A stretch of 64,000 nucleotides of DNA from Cryobacterium sp. (GCF_026786305.1 NZ_JAJAYI010000037.1:54167-118166); one strand, 5' to 3'; positions 50,647 through 59,905 are shown, numbered from the stretch's first letter. Translations and numbers: made by a program. The notes: a model not told the origin generated them from the sequence alone.

Positions 50647-51600
50647 TCACCCAGTCACTTTCAGGGGAGCGAACTCGGCCGCGCCACCGGCCAGAAGATC
50701 TATGGACACTCGTTCAGCCACATCGAGCGCGGCTTCGGTCAGATGGAGTGCGGAATGGGAATCGGGAGTCGCCGCGTGCGAACTGGTGACCCTGCGGGAG
50801 CCATCCGGGCTGTAGACGGTCGCGGTGAGAAAGAGCAGCCCATCGTCGAGGACCGCGGTCGCACCGATCGGTGCGGAACAGCCGGCCTCCAGGCGGGCCA
50901 GCACGGTGCGTTCGGCGGTGGTCGTCGCCTGCGTTGAAGCATTGTTCATGGCGGCGAGCGCCACCCCCAGCAGGCGTTCGGGCTTACCCGCACGCACCTC
51001 GATGGCGAGTGCACCCTGGCCGGGCGCGGTCGGCCAGGCGGACAGGTCGAGAAAGTCGGTCGCGACGGAATCGAGGCGGCCGAGGCGACCGAGGCCGGCG
51101 GCGGCGAGAACCACGGCGTCGAGGTCACCCTCGGCGACACGGCCGATGCGAGTGTCGATGTTGCCGCGAATATCGACGATCGTCAGGTCGGGGCGACGCT
51201 CCCGGAGCTGGGCCATTCGGCGGGGCGAGCCCGTTCCGACGCGGGCCCCCTCGGGCAGGGTTTCCATGGTGAAGCCGGCGCGCGCGCAGAGCACGTCGCG
51301 GGCATCCGCCCTCTTGGGTGTTGCGCCGATACGCAAACCCGGGTGGGCCTCGGTCGGCAGATCCTTGAACGAGTGCACGATGGCGTCACACTCATCGTTC
51401 AACAGGGCTTCGCGCAGGGCGCTCGCGAATACACCGGTGCCGCCGAGGCTCGAGAGCGGCTCGCTGGAGCTGTCGCCGTGCGTGGTGACGCGCACGATTT
51501 CGACCTCGACACCGGCCGATGCCGCGATGCGGTTGACGATGGTCTGGGTCTGTGCGAGCGCGAGGGCACTCGCGCGCGTTCCCACGCGAATCACGGTCAC
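50647..51600 (-). CDS. hemC: Hydroxymethylbilane synthase (porphobilinogen deaminase)
   Basis: A 317-residue HemC polymerising four porphobilinogens. VGTRASALALAQT, SFKDLPTEAHPGL, GTGSPRRMAQL, DIRGNIDTRI and the cofactor Cys in LEAGCSAPIGA are all present. Its GTG start overlaps the hemH stop (GTGA). Confidence 0.97.
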   Translation of the reverse strand: MTVIRVGTRASALALAQTQTIVNRIAASAGVEVEIVRVTTHGDSSSEPLSSLGGTGVFASALREALLNDECDAIVHSFKDLPTEAHPGLRIGATPKRADARDVLCARAGFTMETLPEGARVGTGSPRRMAQLRERRPDLTIVDIRGNIDTRIGRVAEGDLDAVVLAAAGLGRLGRLDSVATDFLDLSAWPTAPGQGALAIEVRAGKPERLLGVALAAMNNASTQATTTAERTVLARLEAGCSAPIGATAVLDDGLLFLTATVYSPDGSRRVTSSHAATPDSHSALHLTEAALDVAERVSIDLLAGGAAEFAPLKVTG

Positions 51601-52691
51601 GGTGCCATCCCGGCAACGGCGGGCTTGAAACCGAGGCGCACGTTTTCACAGCAGCCGGGGCGGCACACGTCATACCAAGGGCCGAGCTCCGTTACGGCCG
51701 GGCGGTCGGCCACCGGGGTGTCCTCGAGGCGTTCCACAACGAGGTCGACGAGTCCGCTGACGAATTCCGGCGCGACCCCCGGGGTGGGCACGCGCACAGC
51801 AACCAGGCCGTGCTGCTCGCAGCTCTCGAGTGCCTCGTTGTCGAGGTCCCACATGACCTCCATGTGGTCGCTCACGAATCCGAGTGGCACGATGACGATG
51901 GCACGGATGCCGCGGGCCGGCAACAGGGCGATCGCGTCGTTGATGTCGGGCTCGAGCCACGGCATGCTCGGTGGGCCGCTGCGTGACTGGAAGACCAGCT
52001 GCCAGGGGGTATCAGTGCCCGTCATGACCTTCTGGGCTACCGCGAGGTGCTGGGCGGCATAGGCACCGCCCTCACCGAAGCCACGATCGGCCGGGCCGCT
52101 TTTATTCGCGTCGGTCATGGGAATCGAGTGGGTGGAGAAGAGAACCTCCACCTCGGTGTCGAGGTTGATGCCGGGAACGGCTGCCGCGACATCCGCCAGT
52201 CCCTTGCGCACGCCGGTGACGAAGGGTGCGACAAAGCCGGGGTGATCAAAGAACTGGCGCACCTTGTCGATGGTCACGACGCCCTCGAGGTTATTCTTGG
52301 TCAGGGCAGCGGCGAAGTCCTCACGGTACTGGCGGCAGCCCGAATACGAGCTGTACGCGCTCGTGGCAATGGCGAGCAGTCGGTCTTGGCCGTCGGCGTG
52401 CGCCCGGGCGATGGTGTCGGAGAGGTAGGGCGCCCAGTTGCGGTTGCCCCAGAGCACCTTGAGGTCGATGCCGCGGCGGTCGATCTCGGCCTGCAGTGCC
52501 GCCTGCAGCACACGGTTCTGGTCGTTGATCGGGCTGACGCCACCGTAGTGGCGGTAGTGCTTGGCGACGACTTCGAGACGTTCCTCGGGAATGCCGCGAC
52601 CACCGGTCACGTTTCGCAGAAACGGAATCACGTCGTCCTGGCCCTCGGGCCCGCCAAAGCCGGCCAACAGAATTGCGTCGTAGTGGGTCAT
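51597..52691 (-). CDS. hemH: Ferrochelatase (coproporphyrin ferrochelatase type)
   Basis: A 364-residue ferrochelatase. LLAGFGGPEG, GNRNWAPYLSDTI, STHSIPMTDAN (metal/His) and VPLGFVSDHMEVMWDLD (second catalytic region) are conserved. In actinobacteria with HemQ, this enzyme inserts iron into coproporphyrin III (CpfC) rather than protoporphyrin. PGCCENVRLGF near the end provides cysteines typical of [2Fe-2S]-bearing actinobacterial ferrochelatases (CRPGCC with an upstream Cys). It overlaps hemQ by 1 bp. Confidence 0.95.
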   Translation of the reverse strand: MTHYDAILLAGFGGPEGQDDVIPFLRNVTGGRGIPEERLEVVAKHYRHYGGVSPINDQNRVLQAALQAEIDRRGIDLKVLWGNRNWAPYLSDTIARAHADGQDRLLAIATSAYSSYSGCRQYREDFAAALTKNNLEGVVTIDKVRQFFDHPGFVAPFVTGVRKGLADVAAAVPGINLDTEVEVLFSTHSIPMTDANKSGPADRGFGEGGAYAAQHLAVAQKVMTGTDTPWQLVFQSRSGPPSMPWLEPDINDAIALLPARGIRAIVIVPLGFVSDHMEVMWDLDNEALESCEQHGLVAVRVPTPGVAPEFVSGLVDLVVERLEDTPVADRPAVTELGPWYDVCRPGCCENVRLGFKPAVAGMAP

Positions 52692-53443
52692 TACTGCAAC
52701 ACCTCCACGAGCTCGGCGGTGCTGATGCGGCGTCCGGTGTAGAACGGGATCTCTTCGCGCACATGGAGACGGGCCTCGGTATCGCGCAGGCCACGCATGA
52801 GGTCAACGAGCTCGGTCAGCTCGTCGCTCTCGATCGGCAGCAACCACTCGTAGTCACCGAGGGCGAAAGCTGACACCGTGTTCGCGATGGCGCCACGGTA
52901 CGCGGCCCCCTTGCGACCGTGGTCAGCGAGCATGCGGCTGCGGTCAGCTTCAGGCAGCAGGTACCACTCAAAGCTGCGCACGAAGGGGTAGACGGTCATC
53001 CATGCCTTCGGCTCGATGCCGCGCAAAAAGCCCGGAACGTGGCTCTTGTTGAATTCGGCGTCGCGGTGCACCCCCATAGCGTTCCAGGTGGGTAGCAGGC
53101 TCTTGAGCAGGCGGCTGCGGCGCAGCTCACGATTAGCCCACTGCAGGCTTTCGGCGTTGGGCGCGTGGGTCCAGATCATGACGTCGGCGTCCGACCTGAG
53201 GCCGGAGACATCGTAGAAGCCACGCACGGTGACGCCCTCATCCTCGATGAGGGCCAGCACATCGTCGAGTTCGTTCACGGCGTGCGGTACATCGCGGCCA
53301 TCGAGGTCATCGGGGTTGCGCGGATCTTTTCGCAGGACGGTAAAGAGGGTGAAACCTTGCGGCGAAGCCGTCGGTACCTCGGAATCGGTGGAAGTGGTGG
53401 GCTGAACGCTGGTTACTGCCTCTCCGGCAGCCGGGTGAGTCAT
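52691..53443 (-). CDS. hemQ: Coproheme decarboxylase
   Basis: A 250-residue HemQ/ChdC of the chlorite-dismutase superfamily, which converts coproheme to protoheme b. VYPFVRSFEWYLLPEADR carries the reactive Tyr; MLADHGRKGAAY holds the proximal heme His. VRGFYDVSGLRSDADVMIWTHAPNAE is the N-terminal ferredoxin-like fold. Its presence next to hemH and cgoX defines the coproporphyrin-dependent pathway. The ATG at 53443 has a -10-like CAAACT 6 nt upstream, so hemQHCD may have its own leaderless promoter. Confidence 0.96.
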   Translation of the reverse strand: MTHPAAGEAVTSVQPTTSTDSEVPTASPQGFTLFTVLRKDPRNPDDLDGRDVPHAVNELDDVLALIEDEGVTVRGFYDVSGLRSDADVMIWTHAPNAESLQWANRELRRSRLLKSLLPTWNAMGVHRDAEFNKSHVPGFLRGIEPKAWMTVYPFVRSFEWYLLPEADRSRMLADHGRKGAAYRGAIANTVSAFALGDYEWLLPIESDELTELVDLMRGLRDTEARLHVREEIPFYTGRRISTAELVEVLQ

Positions 53444-53513
53444 GAGACTAGTTTGCTCCGTATTGGCCCGGCACCAAAATCAGCGTTGCGGTTTCTGTGA
53501 ACCGGCTCGGAAC

Positions 53514-53804
53514 CTAGCGGTTCTTGGCGACCGCGGACGCACCGAACCAGACGATGACACCCACGACCGTGGCCGCGCCAGCCGCAATGCCGGCCAGGGC
53601 AGCCGGGCTGTCTTCGCCGAGCTGACGCAGGGCGTGCGCCAGGCGACGCCGTTTGATGCGCAGTTGCTTGGGCAGGTTGAACTTGTACTCGATCGCATCG
53701 AGCGTGGAGGCGAGCTCCGCGCGGGCGTGCCGGGCTTCAGCGCGGAACTCCTTGATGTCGTGCTTCTCGCCCGACGGGCTGACAGCGGGGCTATTTGTGG
53801 TCAT
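53514..53804 (-). CDS. DUF3618 small membrane protein
   Basis: A 96-residue protein: EARHARAELASTLDAIEYKFNLPKQLRIKRRRLAHALRQ is the DUF3618 signature, followed by one TM helix (AALAGIAAGAATVVGVIVWFG). These actinobacterial proteins accompany a holin-X-like gene and a YtxH-like gene, as here. Its start overlaps the holin-X gene end by 14 bp. The role is unknown, perhaps envelope stress. Confidence 0.85.
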   Translation of the reverse strand: MTTNSPAVSPSGEKHDIKEFRAEARHARAELASTLDAIEYKFNLPKQLRIKRRRLAHALRQLGEDSPAALAGIAAGAATVVGVIVWFGASAVAKNR

Positions 53805-54210
53805 ATTCGCCAACTCCCTTGAATGCATCGACGTCGTGACGAATACTCGCGTGTACACCCTCGGGGTCGGCTTTCGTGGCTGCCTTCACCCGGTTGACGC
53901 CGATCAGTACGAGGATGACGGCGATGAGCAACAAGGCCACCGCCACGATGAGGGTGGCCAACCAGAGGGGCAACACGAGGGCCAGGGCTATCACTGCGAG
54001 GGCGACCAGGACACCGGTCGCAAAAAAGGCAAAAACGCCGGCCACAATGAACATGCCCGCACCGATGCCGACATTCTTGGCCTTCGCGGCGAACTCGGCC
54101 TTGAAGGCATCCAATTCGGCCTTGACGAGGGCACTGATCTGGCCGGGCAGCTCCCCGATCAGGGCGAGCAACGGGCGTCTGCTCTTCGGGTTGAATCCAC
54201 TGCTAGTCAC
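53791..54210 (-). CDS. Actinobacterial holin-X / phage holin superfamily III-like protein
   Basis: A 139-residue membrane protein with two helices (about 47-70 and 75-98), preceded by LLALIGELPGQISALVKAELDAFKAEFAAKAKN, the PF07332 pattern. Despite the name it is a core chromosomal gene here, with no phage genes around. It starts with GTG and is in an operon with DUF3618 and the YtxH-like gene. Confidence 0.85.
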   Translation of the reverse strand: MTSSGFNPKSRRPLLALIGELPGQISALVKAELDAFKAEFAAKAKNVGIGAGMFIVAGVFAFFATGVLVALAVIALALVLPLWLATLIVAVALLLIAVILVLIGVNRVKAATKADPEGVHASIRHDVDAFKGVGEYDHK

Positions 54211-54276
54211 GGATTGCCTTCCCTATGTTCGGGTGTCGGTGTTTCGGGTGTCTGAATTCTACGAGCTCAGAGACGG

Positions 54277-54672
54277 CTACGGCGTTCCGGACTCGTCAAG
54301 GCCAGCCGCCGGCTTGGCCCGGGGCGCCGTCTTCGGTTTCGTCTTCGCGGCGGCCGGGCGGCTCGCAGTGGTGTTGGCCTTCGAGGGAGTGGCGTTGGCC
54401 TTTGCGGGAGTGGCAGCGGGGCGCGCGGCTTGCTTTTTCTTGGCCACTGCCTGGTTGACCGCCTTCTTACCGGCCTTGTAGAGGGTGGAGGGAACGTCGC
54501 CGACCAGTTCGAGAGCCGCGTCGCGCACCTCAGTCACCCGGCGCTGCACGGGTTTGGCGTTCCAAAGATCGTTCGCAGCGGCAGCGATCTGGTCGTAGCG
54601 TTTGCGGCCGGCACGTGCACCGAGCACATAGCCGACGAGTCCGCCCGTGATGAACAGAAGCTTTCCGCGCAT
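54277..54672 (-). CDS. YtxH-like membrane-anchored protein with Lys/Ala/Pro-rich tail
   Basis: A 131-residue protein. KLLFITGGLVGYVLGARAGRKRYDQIAAAANDLWNAKPVQ is a short membrane anchor plus the GARAGRKRYDQI motif typical of this actinobacterial group. The C-terminal half is a repetitive basic tail (KANATPSKANTTASRPAAAKTKPKTAPRAKP) resembling histone-H1-like sequence. The ATG at 54672 follows GGAG. First gene of the three-gene group inserted between cgoX and hemQ. Confidence 0.82.
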   Translation of the reverse strand: MRGKLLFITGGLVGYVLGARAGRKRYDQIAAAANDLWNAKPVQRRVTEVRDAALELVGDVPSTLYKAGKKAVNQAVAKKKQAARPAATPAKANATPSKANTTASRPAAAKTKPKTAPRAKPAAGLDESGTP

Positions 54673-54788
54673 TGAGTCTCCACTTTCGTAAGGTTTTCCC
54701 AGAGTAACCCGGTTCGTCGTTTCGGTCCCGGGTGCTGCCCGGTATGTCTTGGCGCTCTGGTATCAATACAGGAAGCGCACAGTCTTGG

Positions 54789-56282
54789 CTAGAGGTCTGG
54801 CGCGGTGATGGTGAGGCCGAGGGCGGCGTGCCGAATGCGGTCGCCGGCTTCGAGGGCGTGCGGAATGACCGAGGCGAGGCCGGTTCCGGCCAGCCAGGCG
54901 CCGGTGATCTCCAGGGCGGGGGTCGCGGCGACGGCCTCGCGCACCTGCCGCGCACGCTCGGGCGCGCCGAGCGTGGCGGGCGACAAGGCGTCGCGCCACT
55001 CGGTGCGGGCGAAGGCGCGCACCGAGTTGGACAGCAACGGCACGCCGAGCAGGGTGGATGCGTCGTGCAGGGCCAGTGCTTGCAGCTCGTCGTCGCTCAG
55101 GTCGTCGGTCGGGTTGGGGTGGCCGGCCCGACCGTAGGACAGCCTGACGACGTGGCGGCCGGGGCCGGCCGCTTCGGCAACCCATGCCCACTTCGCCGTG
55201 ACGTGGGTGAGCGCCTTCGCGGTCACGTTTGGGGCGTCAATCGAGACGAGTACGCCGGTACCGCGCGGGTGCGCGTCAAGGGCGGGCGCGTCGAGGACGA
55301 GTGTGGTGAGCGTGACGGCGGTCGGGGCCGGCCAGTCGAGTTCGGCGAGCGCGTCGAACGCTCCGCCGAGCGGGTTGACCAGCCGGAGGGCCTGCGCGCC
55401 CTGGGTCGCGACGATGACGTAACGAGCGGTGAGGGTCTCGGCCTGGTCTTCATCAGCTCGCCGAGTGACGGTGACGGCCCAGGTCGGCGCATCGTCGGTG
55501 CCGGAACGGGCCAGGGCCTCGGCCGTGATTCCGGTCAGAATGGTCACGTTGTCGTGTTCGAGCGCGGCCACGATGGCGGCGGGCAGGCTGGCCATGCCGC
55601 CGAGCAGCCCGCCCACGTTGGAGCCGGCCGGGGCGCCGGAGCGCAGGGCCGAGACAGCGCCGGAGAGCGAGCCGGCGGTGGTGAGGGCGCGGTTGAGTCC
55701 GGGGGCGACAACGTCGATTTCGAGGTCGACGGCGCTCGTTGTGTAGACGCCGGAGGCGACGGGTTCCACGAGGCGGTCGAGCACGCGCTGGCCCATGCGC
55801 TTCTTCACCAGGTCGCCGAGGCTGTGCTCGCGACCGATGGTGAGCACAGGCATGAGCCGGTCGAGGTAGGCGCGCAGCGAGCCGCTCCAGCCGATGACGC
55901 GGCGCACGTCGTCGGCGAGTGGTGAACCGGGAATTCCGAGAACGCCGGCCTTGGGCAACGGAACGCTCACCGCGGCATCCGTTGGTGAGCGCGGTGTGAG
56001 GGCGGGCAGGTGCAGCCAGGCACCGGCCACGTTGGGGGAGACGATCTGGTCGGTGAGACCGAGATCATCGACGAAGGCGGCGACGGTACCGCCGCGCACC
56101 GCGAAACTCTCAGCACCGCTGTCAAGGCTGAGCCCGTCGAGGGTGTGGCCGGCGACCGGGCCGCCGACGGCATCCGTGGCCTCGATGATGGTGACGGTCA
56201 GGCCCACTTGGGCGCATTCGCGGGCGGCGACCAGGCCCGCCACTCCCCCGCCAATCACGAGAACGTCGATCGGTGTGGTCAT
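54789..56282 (-). CDS. cgoX: Coproporphyrinogen III oxidase (HemY/HemG-type, FAD-dependent)
   Basis: A 497-residue FAD oxidase formerly called protoporphyrinogen oxidase HemY. VLVIGGGVAGLVAARECAQVGLTVTIIEA is the N-terminal FAD fold; LVEPVASGVYTTSAVDLEID is the family signature; the C-terminal AGTGLASVIPHALEAGDRI closes the FAD site. With hemQ and a coproporphyrin-type hemH it should oxidise coproporphyrinogen III to coproporphyrin III. The start follows AGGAG; 10 bp after hemE. Confidence 0.94.
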   Translation of the reverse strand: MTTPIDVLVIGGGVAGLVAARECAQVGLTVTIIEATDAVGGPVAGHTLDGLSLDSGAESFAVRGGTVAAFVDDLGLTDQIVSPNVAGAWLHLPALTPRSPTDAAVSVPLPKAGVLGIPGSPLADDVRRVIGWSGSLRAYLDRLMPVLTIGREHSLGDLVKKRMGQRVLDRLVEPVASGVYTTSAVDLEIDVVAPGLNRALTTAGSLSGAVSALRSGAPAGSNVGGLLGGMASLPAAIVAALEHDNVTILTGITAEALARSGTDDAPTWAVTVTRRADEDQAETLTARYVIVATQGAQALRLVNPLGGAFDALAELDWPAPTAVTLTTLVLDAPALDAHPRGTGVLVSIDAPNVTAKALTHVTAKWAWVAEAAGPGRHVVRLSYGRAGHPNPTDDLSDDELQALALHDASTLLGVPLLSNSVRAFARTEWRDALSPATLGAPERARQVREAVAATPALEITGAWLAGTGLASVIPHALEAGDRIRHAALGLTITAPDL

Positions 56283-56292
56283 GTTGCTGCTC

Positions 56293-57420
56293 CTAGTCGG
56301 CCGCGCTCACGTCGTGCACAAGGCTGACCAGACGGGTCAGCACATCGGGGTCGGTGTCGGGCGGAACGCCGTGGCCGAGGTTGAGCACGTGGGAGGGTGC
56401 GGTGCGTCCGCGTTCGAGCACGTCGCGCACGTGCGCTTCGAGAACGGGCCACGGCGCGGCAAGCAGAGCGGGGTCGACGTTGCCCTGCACCGGAACGGCG
56501 CCGCCGAGCCGACGGTTGGCCTCGTCGAGCGGCACCCGGTAGTCGACGCCGACGACGTCGGCGCCGATGTTGTGCATTGCCTTGAGCAGTTCGCCGGTTC
56601 CCACGCCGAAGTGTACGATCGGCACGTTGCGGTCGACCGGCTCCGCGCCGTCTTCTTTGCCCGGCACACTGTAGCTCAGGTCGCGCACGTGGGCGATCGC
56701 GGCGGCCGAGGCGGGGGTAACGGATGCCGCATAGTCGGCCAGCGAGAGCGCTCCGGCCCACGAGTCAAACAGTTGGGCGGCGCTGGCCCCGGCGAGCACC
56801 TGTGCGCGCAGAAACCGACCGGTGACGTCGGCGGTCCAGGCCATGAGCTTGGCCCAGGCCCCGGGTTCGGCGTGCATGAGCGTGCGGGCGTGGATGTGGT
56901 CCTTCGACGGACCGCCCTCGACCAGGTACGCGGCGAGGGTGAACGGAGCGCCGGCGAAGCCGATGAGTGGGGTCGATCCGAGCTGGGCGACCGCGAGGGA
57001 AACGGCCGCGCTGATCGGTGCCACGGCCTCGTCGAGCAGGGCCGGGTCGAGGGCGGTGAGTTCGTCGACATCCGCTTCTGTACGCACGGCCTTGCCGAGA
57101 ACCGGACCCTTGCCGGCCACGATCGACACGTCGACCCCGACGAGTTTGAGAGGCACGACGATGTCGCTGAAGAAGATTCCGGCGTCGACGTTGTGGCGGC
57201 GCACCGGCTGCAGCGAGATTTCGCTCGCCAGTTCGGGGTCGAGGCACACGTCGAGCATGCGCGTTCCGACACGCAACTCGCGGTATTCGGGCAGCGATCG
57301 GCCGGCCTGGCGCATGAACCACACCGGCGTCACGGCGGGTCGGGTGCCTTGGTAGGCCTGAATCAGGCGGGAGTCGGCGGTGAGACCGGAGGAGAGTGGA
57401 TGCTGCGCGTTGAGGATCAT
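56293..57420 (-). CDS. hemE: Uroporphyrinogen decarboxylase
   Basis: A 375-residue HemE. TPVWFMRQAGRSLPEYRELR is the diagnostic N-terminal motif; IFFSDIVVPL, GFAGAPFTLAAYLVEGG, LFDSWAGALS and LGHGVPPDTDPDV follow. It removes four acetate carboxyls from uroporphyrinogen III. ATG at 57420 or 57429 are both plausible starts (MILNAQHPL or MGEMILN). It is divergent from hemA across about 65-75 bp and leads the hemE-cgoX operon. Confidence 0.96.
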   Translation of the reverse strand: MILNAQHPLSSGLTADSRLIQAYQGTRPAVTPVWFMRQAGRSLPEYRELRVGTRMLDVCLDPELASEISLQPVRRHNVDAGIFFSDIVVPLKLVGVDVSIVAGKGPVLGKAVRTEADVDELTALDPALLDEAVAPISAAVSLAVAQLGSTPLIGFAGAPFTLAAYLVEGGPSKDHIHARTLMHAEPGAWAKLMAWTADVTGRFLRAQVLAGASAAQLFDSWAGALSLADYAASVTPASAAAIAHVRDLSYSVPGKEDGAEPVDRNVPIVHFGVGTGELLKAMHNIGADVVGVDYRVPLDEANRRLGGAVPVQGNVDPALLAAPWPVLEAHVRDVLERGRTAPSHVLNLGHGVPPDTDPDVLTRLVSLVHDVSAAD

Positions 57421-57481
57421 CTCGCCCATTCTCTCAAAGATCCCTGACCGGTGCGCGACGGAAGCGTACAGCAAGAAGTCG

Positions 57482-57487
57482 TACAAT
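57482..57487 (+). promoter_or_regulatory. hemA -10 box, leaderless
   Basis: TACAAT, the best -10 match in the window, lies exactly 6 nt before the hemA GTG (57494). No Shine-Dalgarno is present. The same short interval must also carry the hemE promoter. Confidence 0.65.
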
Positions 57488-57493
57488 CGTCTA

Positions 57494-58867
57494 GTGCTCA
57501 TTCTTCTGTCCGCCAGCCACAAAAACGCCACCTTCGATGTGCTGGAGAAATTGTCTGTGGGCGGGGGCTCGTCGGCCACCCGCATGGTGAAGCAGCACGG
57601 GCCGCTCAGCGGTGCCGTCGTCGTCGCGACCTGCAACCGCTTTGAGGCCTACCTTGACCTGGATGAGCCCTACGGCGTGTCGCCCCTACCCGCCGTGTAC
57701 GCCGCGATTGAAGCCGTGAGTGCGAGCAGCGGCCTCGACGAAGGCGTTCTGCGCGACAATCTCACCCTCGTGCACGGCAACGGCGTTGCCGAGCATCTGT
57801 TCGCGGTGACGAGCGGGCTCGAATCGGTCGTCGTCGGCGAGGTCGAAATCGCCGGCCAGGTGCGCCGTGCGCTCGAGCAGGCTCGCGCCGCCGGAACCAC
57901 CAGCCCCGAGCTCGAGCGCCTGTTTCAGCGGGCTTCCCAGACCTCGCGCGGCGTCAAGAACCGCACCGGCATCGGCTCGGCCGGTCGCTCGATCGTGCGT
58001 CTCGCCCTCGAACTGGCCGAAAGCCGAGTCAGCGACTGGTCGAATGCCCGTGTGCTTTTGGTTGGCACCGGCCGCTACGCCGGCGCCTCTCTCGCCGCCC
58101 TGCGCGACCGCGGAGCGGAGAACGTGCGGGTTTACTCGCCGTCAGGTCGCGCCGTCGGATTCGCCACCTCGCACAGCATCGACGCCGTTCCCGCCGGGAA
58201 TTTCGCCGCCGAGGTCGCCCGCGCCGACGTCGTCGTGGCCTGCACCCTGCGCGATGACCACGTCATCGACGCGGCCCTGATCACCCGCGGTCGCGCCGAA
58301 ATCGGCGTCGACCCATTCTCGATTGCCGGCGCCACCGCTGACGCGCCGGCCCGCCTCTGTCCGGCCGATGTCAGCCCCGAAGCTCCGCCGCAGCTCATCA
58401 TTGACCTCGGCTTACCCCGCAACGTGGCGCCCGATGTCACCCTGGTGCCCGGTGTCGAGCTGCTCGACCTCGAGACGATCAGCATCCACGCCCCGCTCGA
58501 AGAGCTCAACGCCACGACCGAGGCGCGCGAGATCGTCGGTAGGGCCGCCCGCAAATTCTCCGACGTCGCCGAAGAGCAAAGCCTCACTCCAGCCGTTGTG
58601 GCCCTGCGCAGCTACGTGTTCGGGCTGCGCGACGCCGAGATCGCCCGGGCTCGCAGCCGCGGCGACTCGAGTGAAGCGACCGAATCGGCACTGCGCCACC
58701 TGGCCGGCGTGCTGCTGCACACCCCCATGGTGCGTGCCCGCGGACTCGCCCGCGCCGGTGAGCAAGACGCCTACCTCAGTGGCCTCGACGCCCTGTTCGG
58801 CATCGACGTCACCCTGCCCGCCGTTGGCTCAGCGGAGGCCGCCGGTACCGGTTCCCTCGCGTCCTAG
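57494..58867 (+). CDS. hemA: Glutamyl-tRNA reductase
   Basis: A 457-residue enzyme reducing glutamyl-tRNA to glutamate-1-semialdehyde, the first committed step to heme. VVATCNRFEAYL contains nucleophile Cys47. GLESVVVGEVEIAGQVRRAL, QRASQTSRGVKNRTGIGSAGRSIVRLALELA and LLVGTGRYAG (NADPH) are conserved, as is ILDLGLPRNV (here IIDLGLPRNVAPD). The start is GTG and leaderless. The last 39 bp overlap the convergent alcohol dehydrogenase gene. Confidence 0.96.
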   Translation: MLILLSASHKNATFDVLEKLSVGGGSSATRMVKQHGPLSGAVVVATCNRFEAYLDLDEPYGVSPLPAVYAAIEAVSASSGLDEGVLRDNLTLVHGNGVAEHLFAVTSGLESVVVGEVEIAGQVRRALEQARAAGTTSPELERLFQRASQTSRGVKNRTGIGSAGRSIVRLALELAESRVSDWSNARVLLVGTGRYAGASLAALRDRGAENVRVYSPSGRAVGFATSHSIDAVPAGNFAAEVARADVVVACTLRDDHVIDAALITRGRAEIGVDPFSIAGATADAPARLCPADVSPEAPPQLIIDLGLPRNVAPDVTLVPGVELLDLETISIHAPLEELNATTEAREIVGRAARKFSDVAEEQSLTPAVVALRSYVFGLRDAEIARARSRGDSSEATESALRHLAGVLLHTPMVRARGLARAGEQDAYLSGLDALFGIDVTLPAVGSAEAAGTGSLAS

Positions 58868-59905
58868 TTCGATCAGGGTGACTCCGGCTGGCGCACCGGG
58901 CGTCGACATGGCGGCGAGCGCTGCGGGCGTTTCGGCCAGGGTGATTCGTGTGCTGATCAGGTCGTTCGGGCGCAGTCGACCGGTCAGGACGAGGTCAAGC
59001 AGCGCCGGATAGTCCCGAGCGGGCATGCCGTGGCTGCCCAGAACAGTGAGTTCGCGAGCGATCACCGTGCCGAGCGGCAGGCGCGGATCGTCGGCCAGCA
59101 GGCCGATCTGCACGTGCCGCCCGCGGGTGGCCAGAGAACGGATGCCAATGGCCACGGTGTTCTCGCGGCCGAGCGCTTCGAGACTCACCTGGGCGCCGGA
59201 GCCGTCGGGAGTGACGGCGACGATGCGCCGCACCACCTCGGCGTCATCCAGCCCGGCCGAGTTGACCACGTGCGCGGCTCCGACCCGGGTGGCCGCTTCA
59301 AGCGCGTCAGAACTGATGTCGACGGCGATCACGGTGGCGCCGAGCGCCTGCCCGATCATGACCGCGCTGAGGCCGACTCCACCGCAGCCCACCACCACCA
59401 GGGTTTCGCCCGCCTGGAGGGCGGCCTGGTGCACGAGGCCGCGATACGAGGTGGCAAACCGGCAGCCGAGCAACGCGGCCGCGCCGGCGTCGAGGTCGTC
59501 CGGAATGGCGATGAGGTTCACGTCGGCGTTGTGCAGGACGACCCGCTCCGCGTAGGAGCCCCAGTCGGTGAAGCCGGGCTGGGTCTGGTTGCGGCAGACC
59601 TGGCCGTTGCCCGCATCACACTCCGGGCACTCGCCACAGGCGCAGACGAACGGTACGGTCACCCGCTGGCCCACCCGAAACCGACGCACGAGCGGCCCGA
59701 CCGCGTCGACCACTCCGACCAGCTCGTGTCCGGGAACGTGCGGCAGGGCGATGTCCGCGTCGTGGCCAAGCCAGCCGTGCCAGTCGCTGCGGCACAGTCC
59801 GGTGGCCTCGACCCGCACGATCACGCCGGCCGCGCTCAACCGCGGCTCGGGCACCTCGCGCAGCACCGGAAGCACACCGAACTCTTCGAAATAAACGGCT
59901 TTCAT
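58829..59905 (-). CDS. Zinc-dependent alcohol dehydrogenase
   Basis: A 358-residue medium-chain dehydrogenase. Catalytic zinc ligands: Cys in GLCRSDWHGW and His in PGHELVG. Structural zinc: CACGECPECDAGNGQVC. NAD site: VVVGCGGVGLSAVMIGQALGATVIAVD. GCRFATSYRG is typical of the group with yeast-type alcohol or formaldehyde-related substrates; the actual one is unknown. Its 3' end overlaps hemA antisense by 39 bp. CAGACT (59917-59912) is 6 nt before the ATG. Confidence 0.92.
   Translation of the reverse strand: MKAVYFEEFGVLPVLREVPEPRLSAAGVIVRVEATGLCRSDWHGWLGHDADIALPHVPGHELVGVVDAVGPLVRRFRVGQRVTVPFVCACGECPECDAGNGQVCRNQTQPGFTDWGSYAERVVLHNADVNLIAIPDDLDAGAAALLGCRFATSYRGLVHQAALQAGETLVVVGCGGVGLSAVMIGQALGATVIAVDISSDALEAATRVGAAHVVNSAGLDDAEVVRRIVAVTPDGSGAQVSLEALGRENTVAIGIRSLATRGRHVQIGLLADDPRLPLGTVIARELTVLGSHGMPARDYPALLDLVLTGRLRPNDLISTRITLAETPAALAAMSTPGAPAGVTLIELGREGTGTGGLR

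Noticed and set aside
53791-54210. Prophage, because of the holin-like gene
   Set aside because: The neighbours are heme genes and actinobacterial core membrane genes; no other phage function is present.
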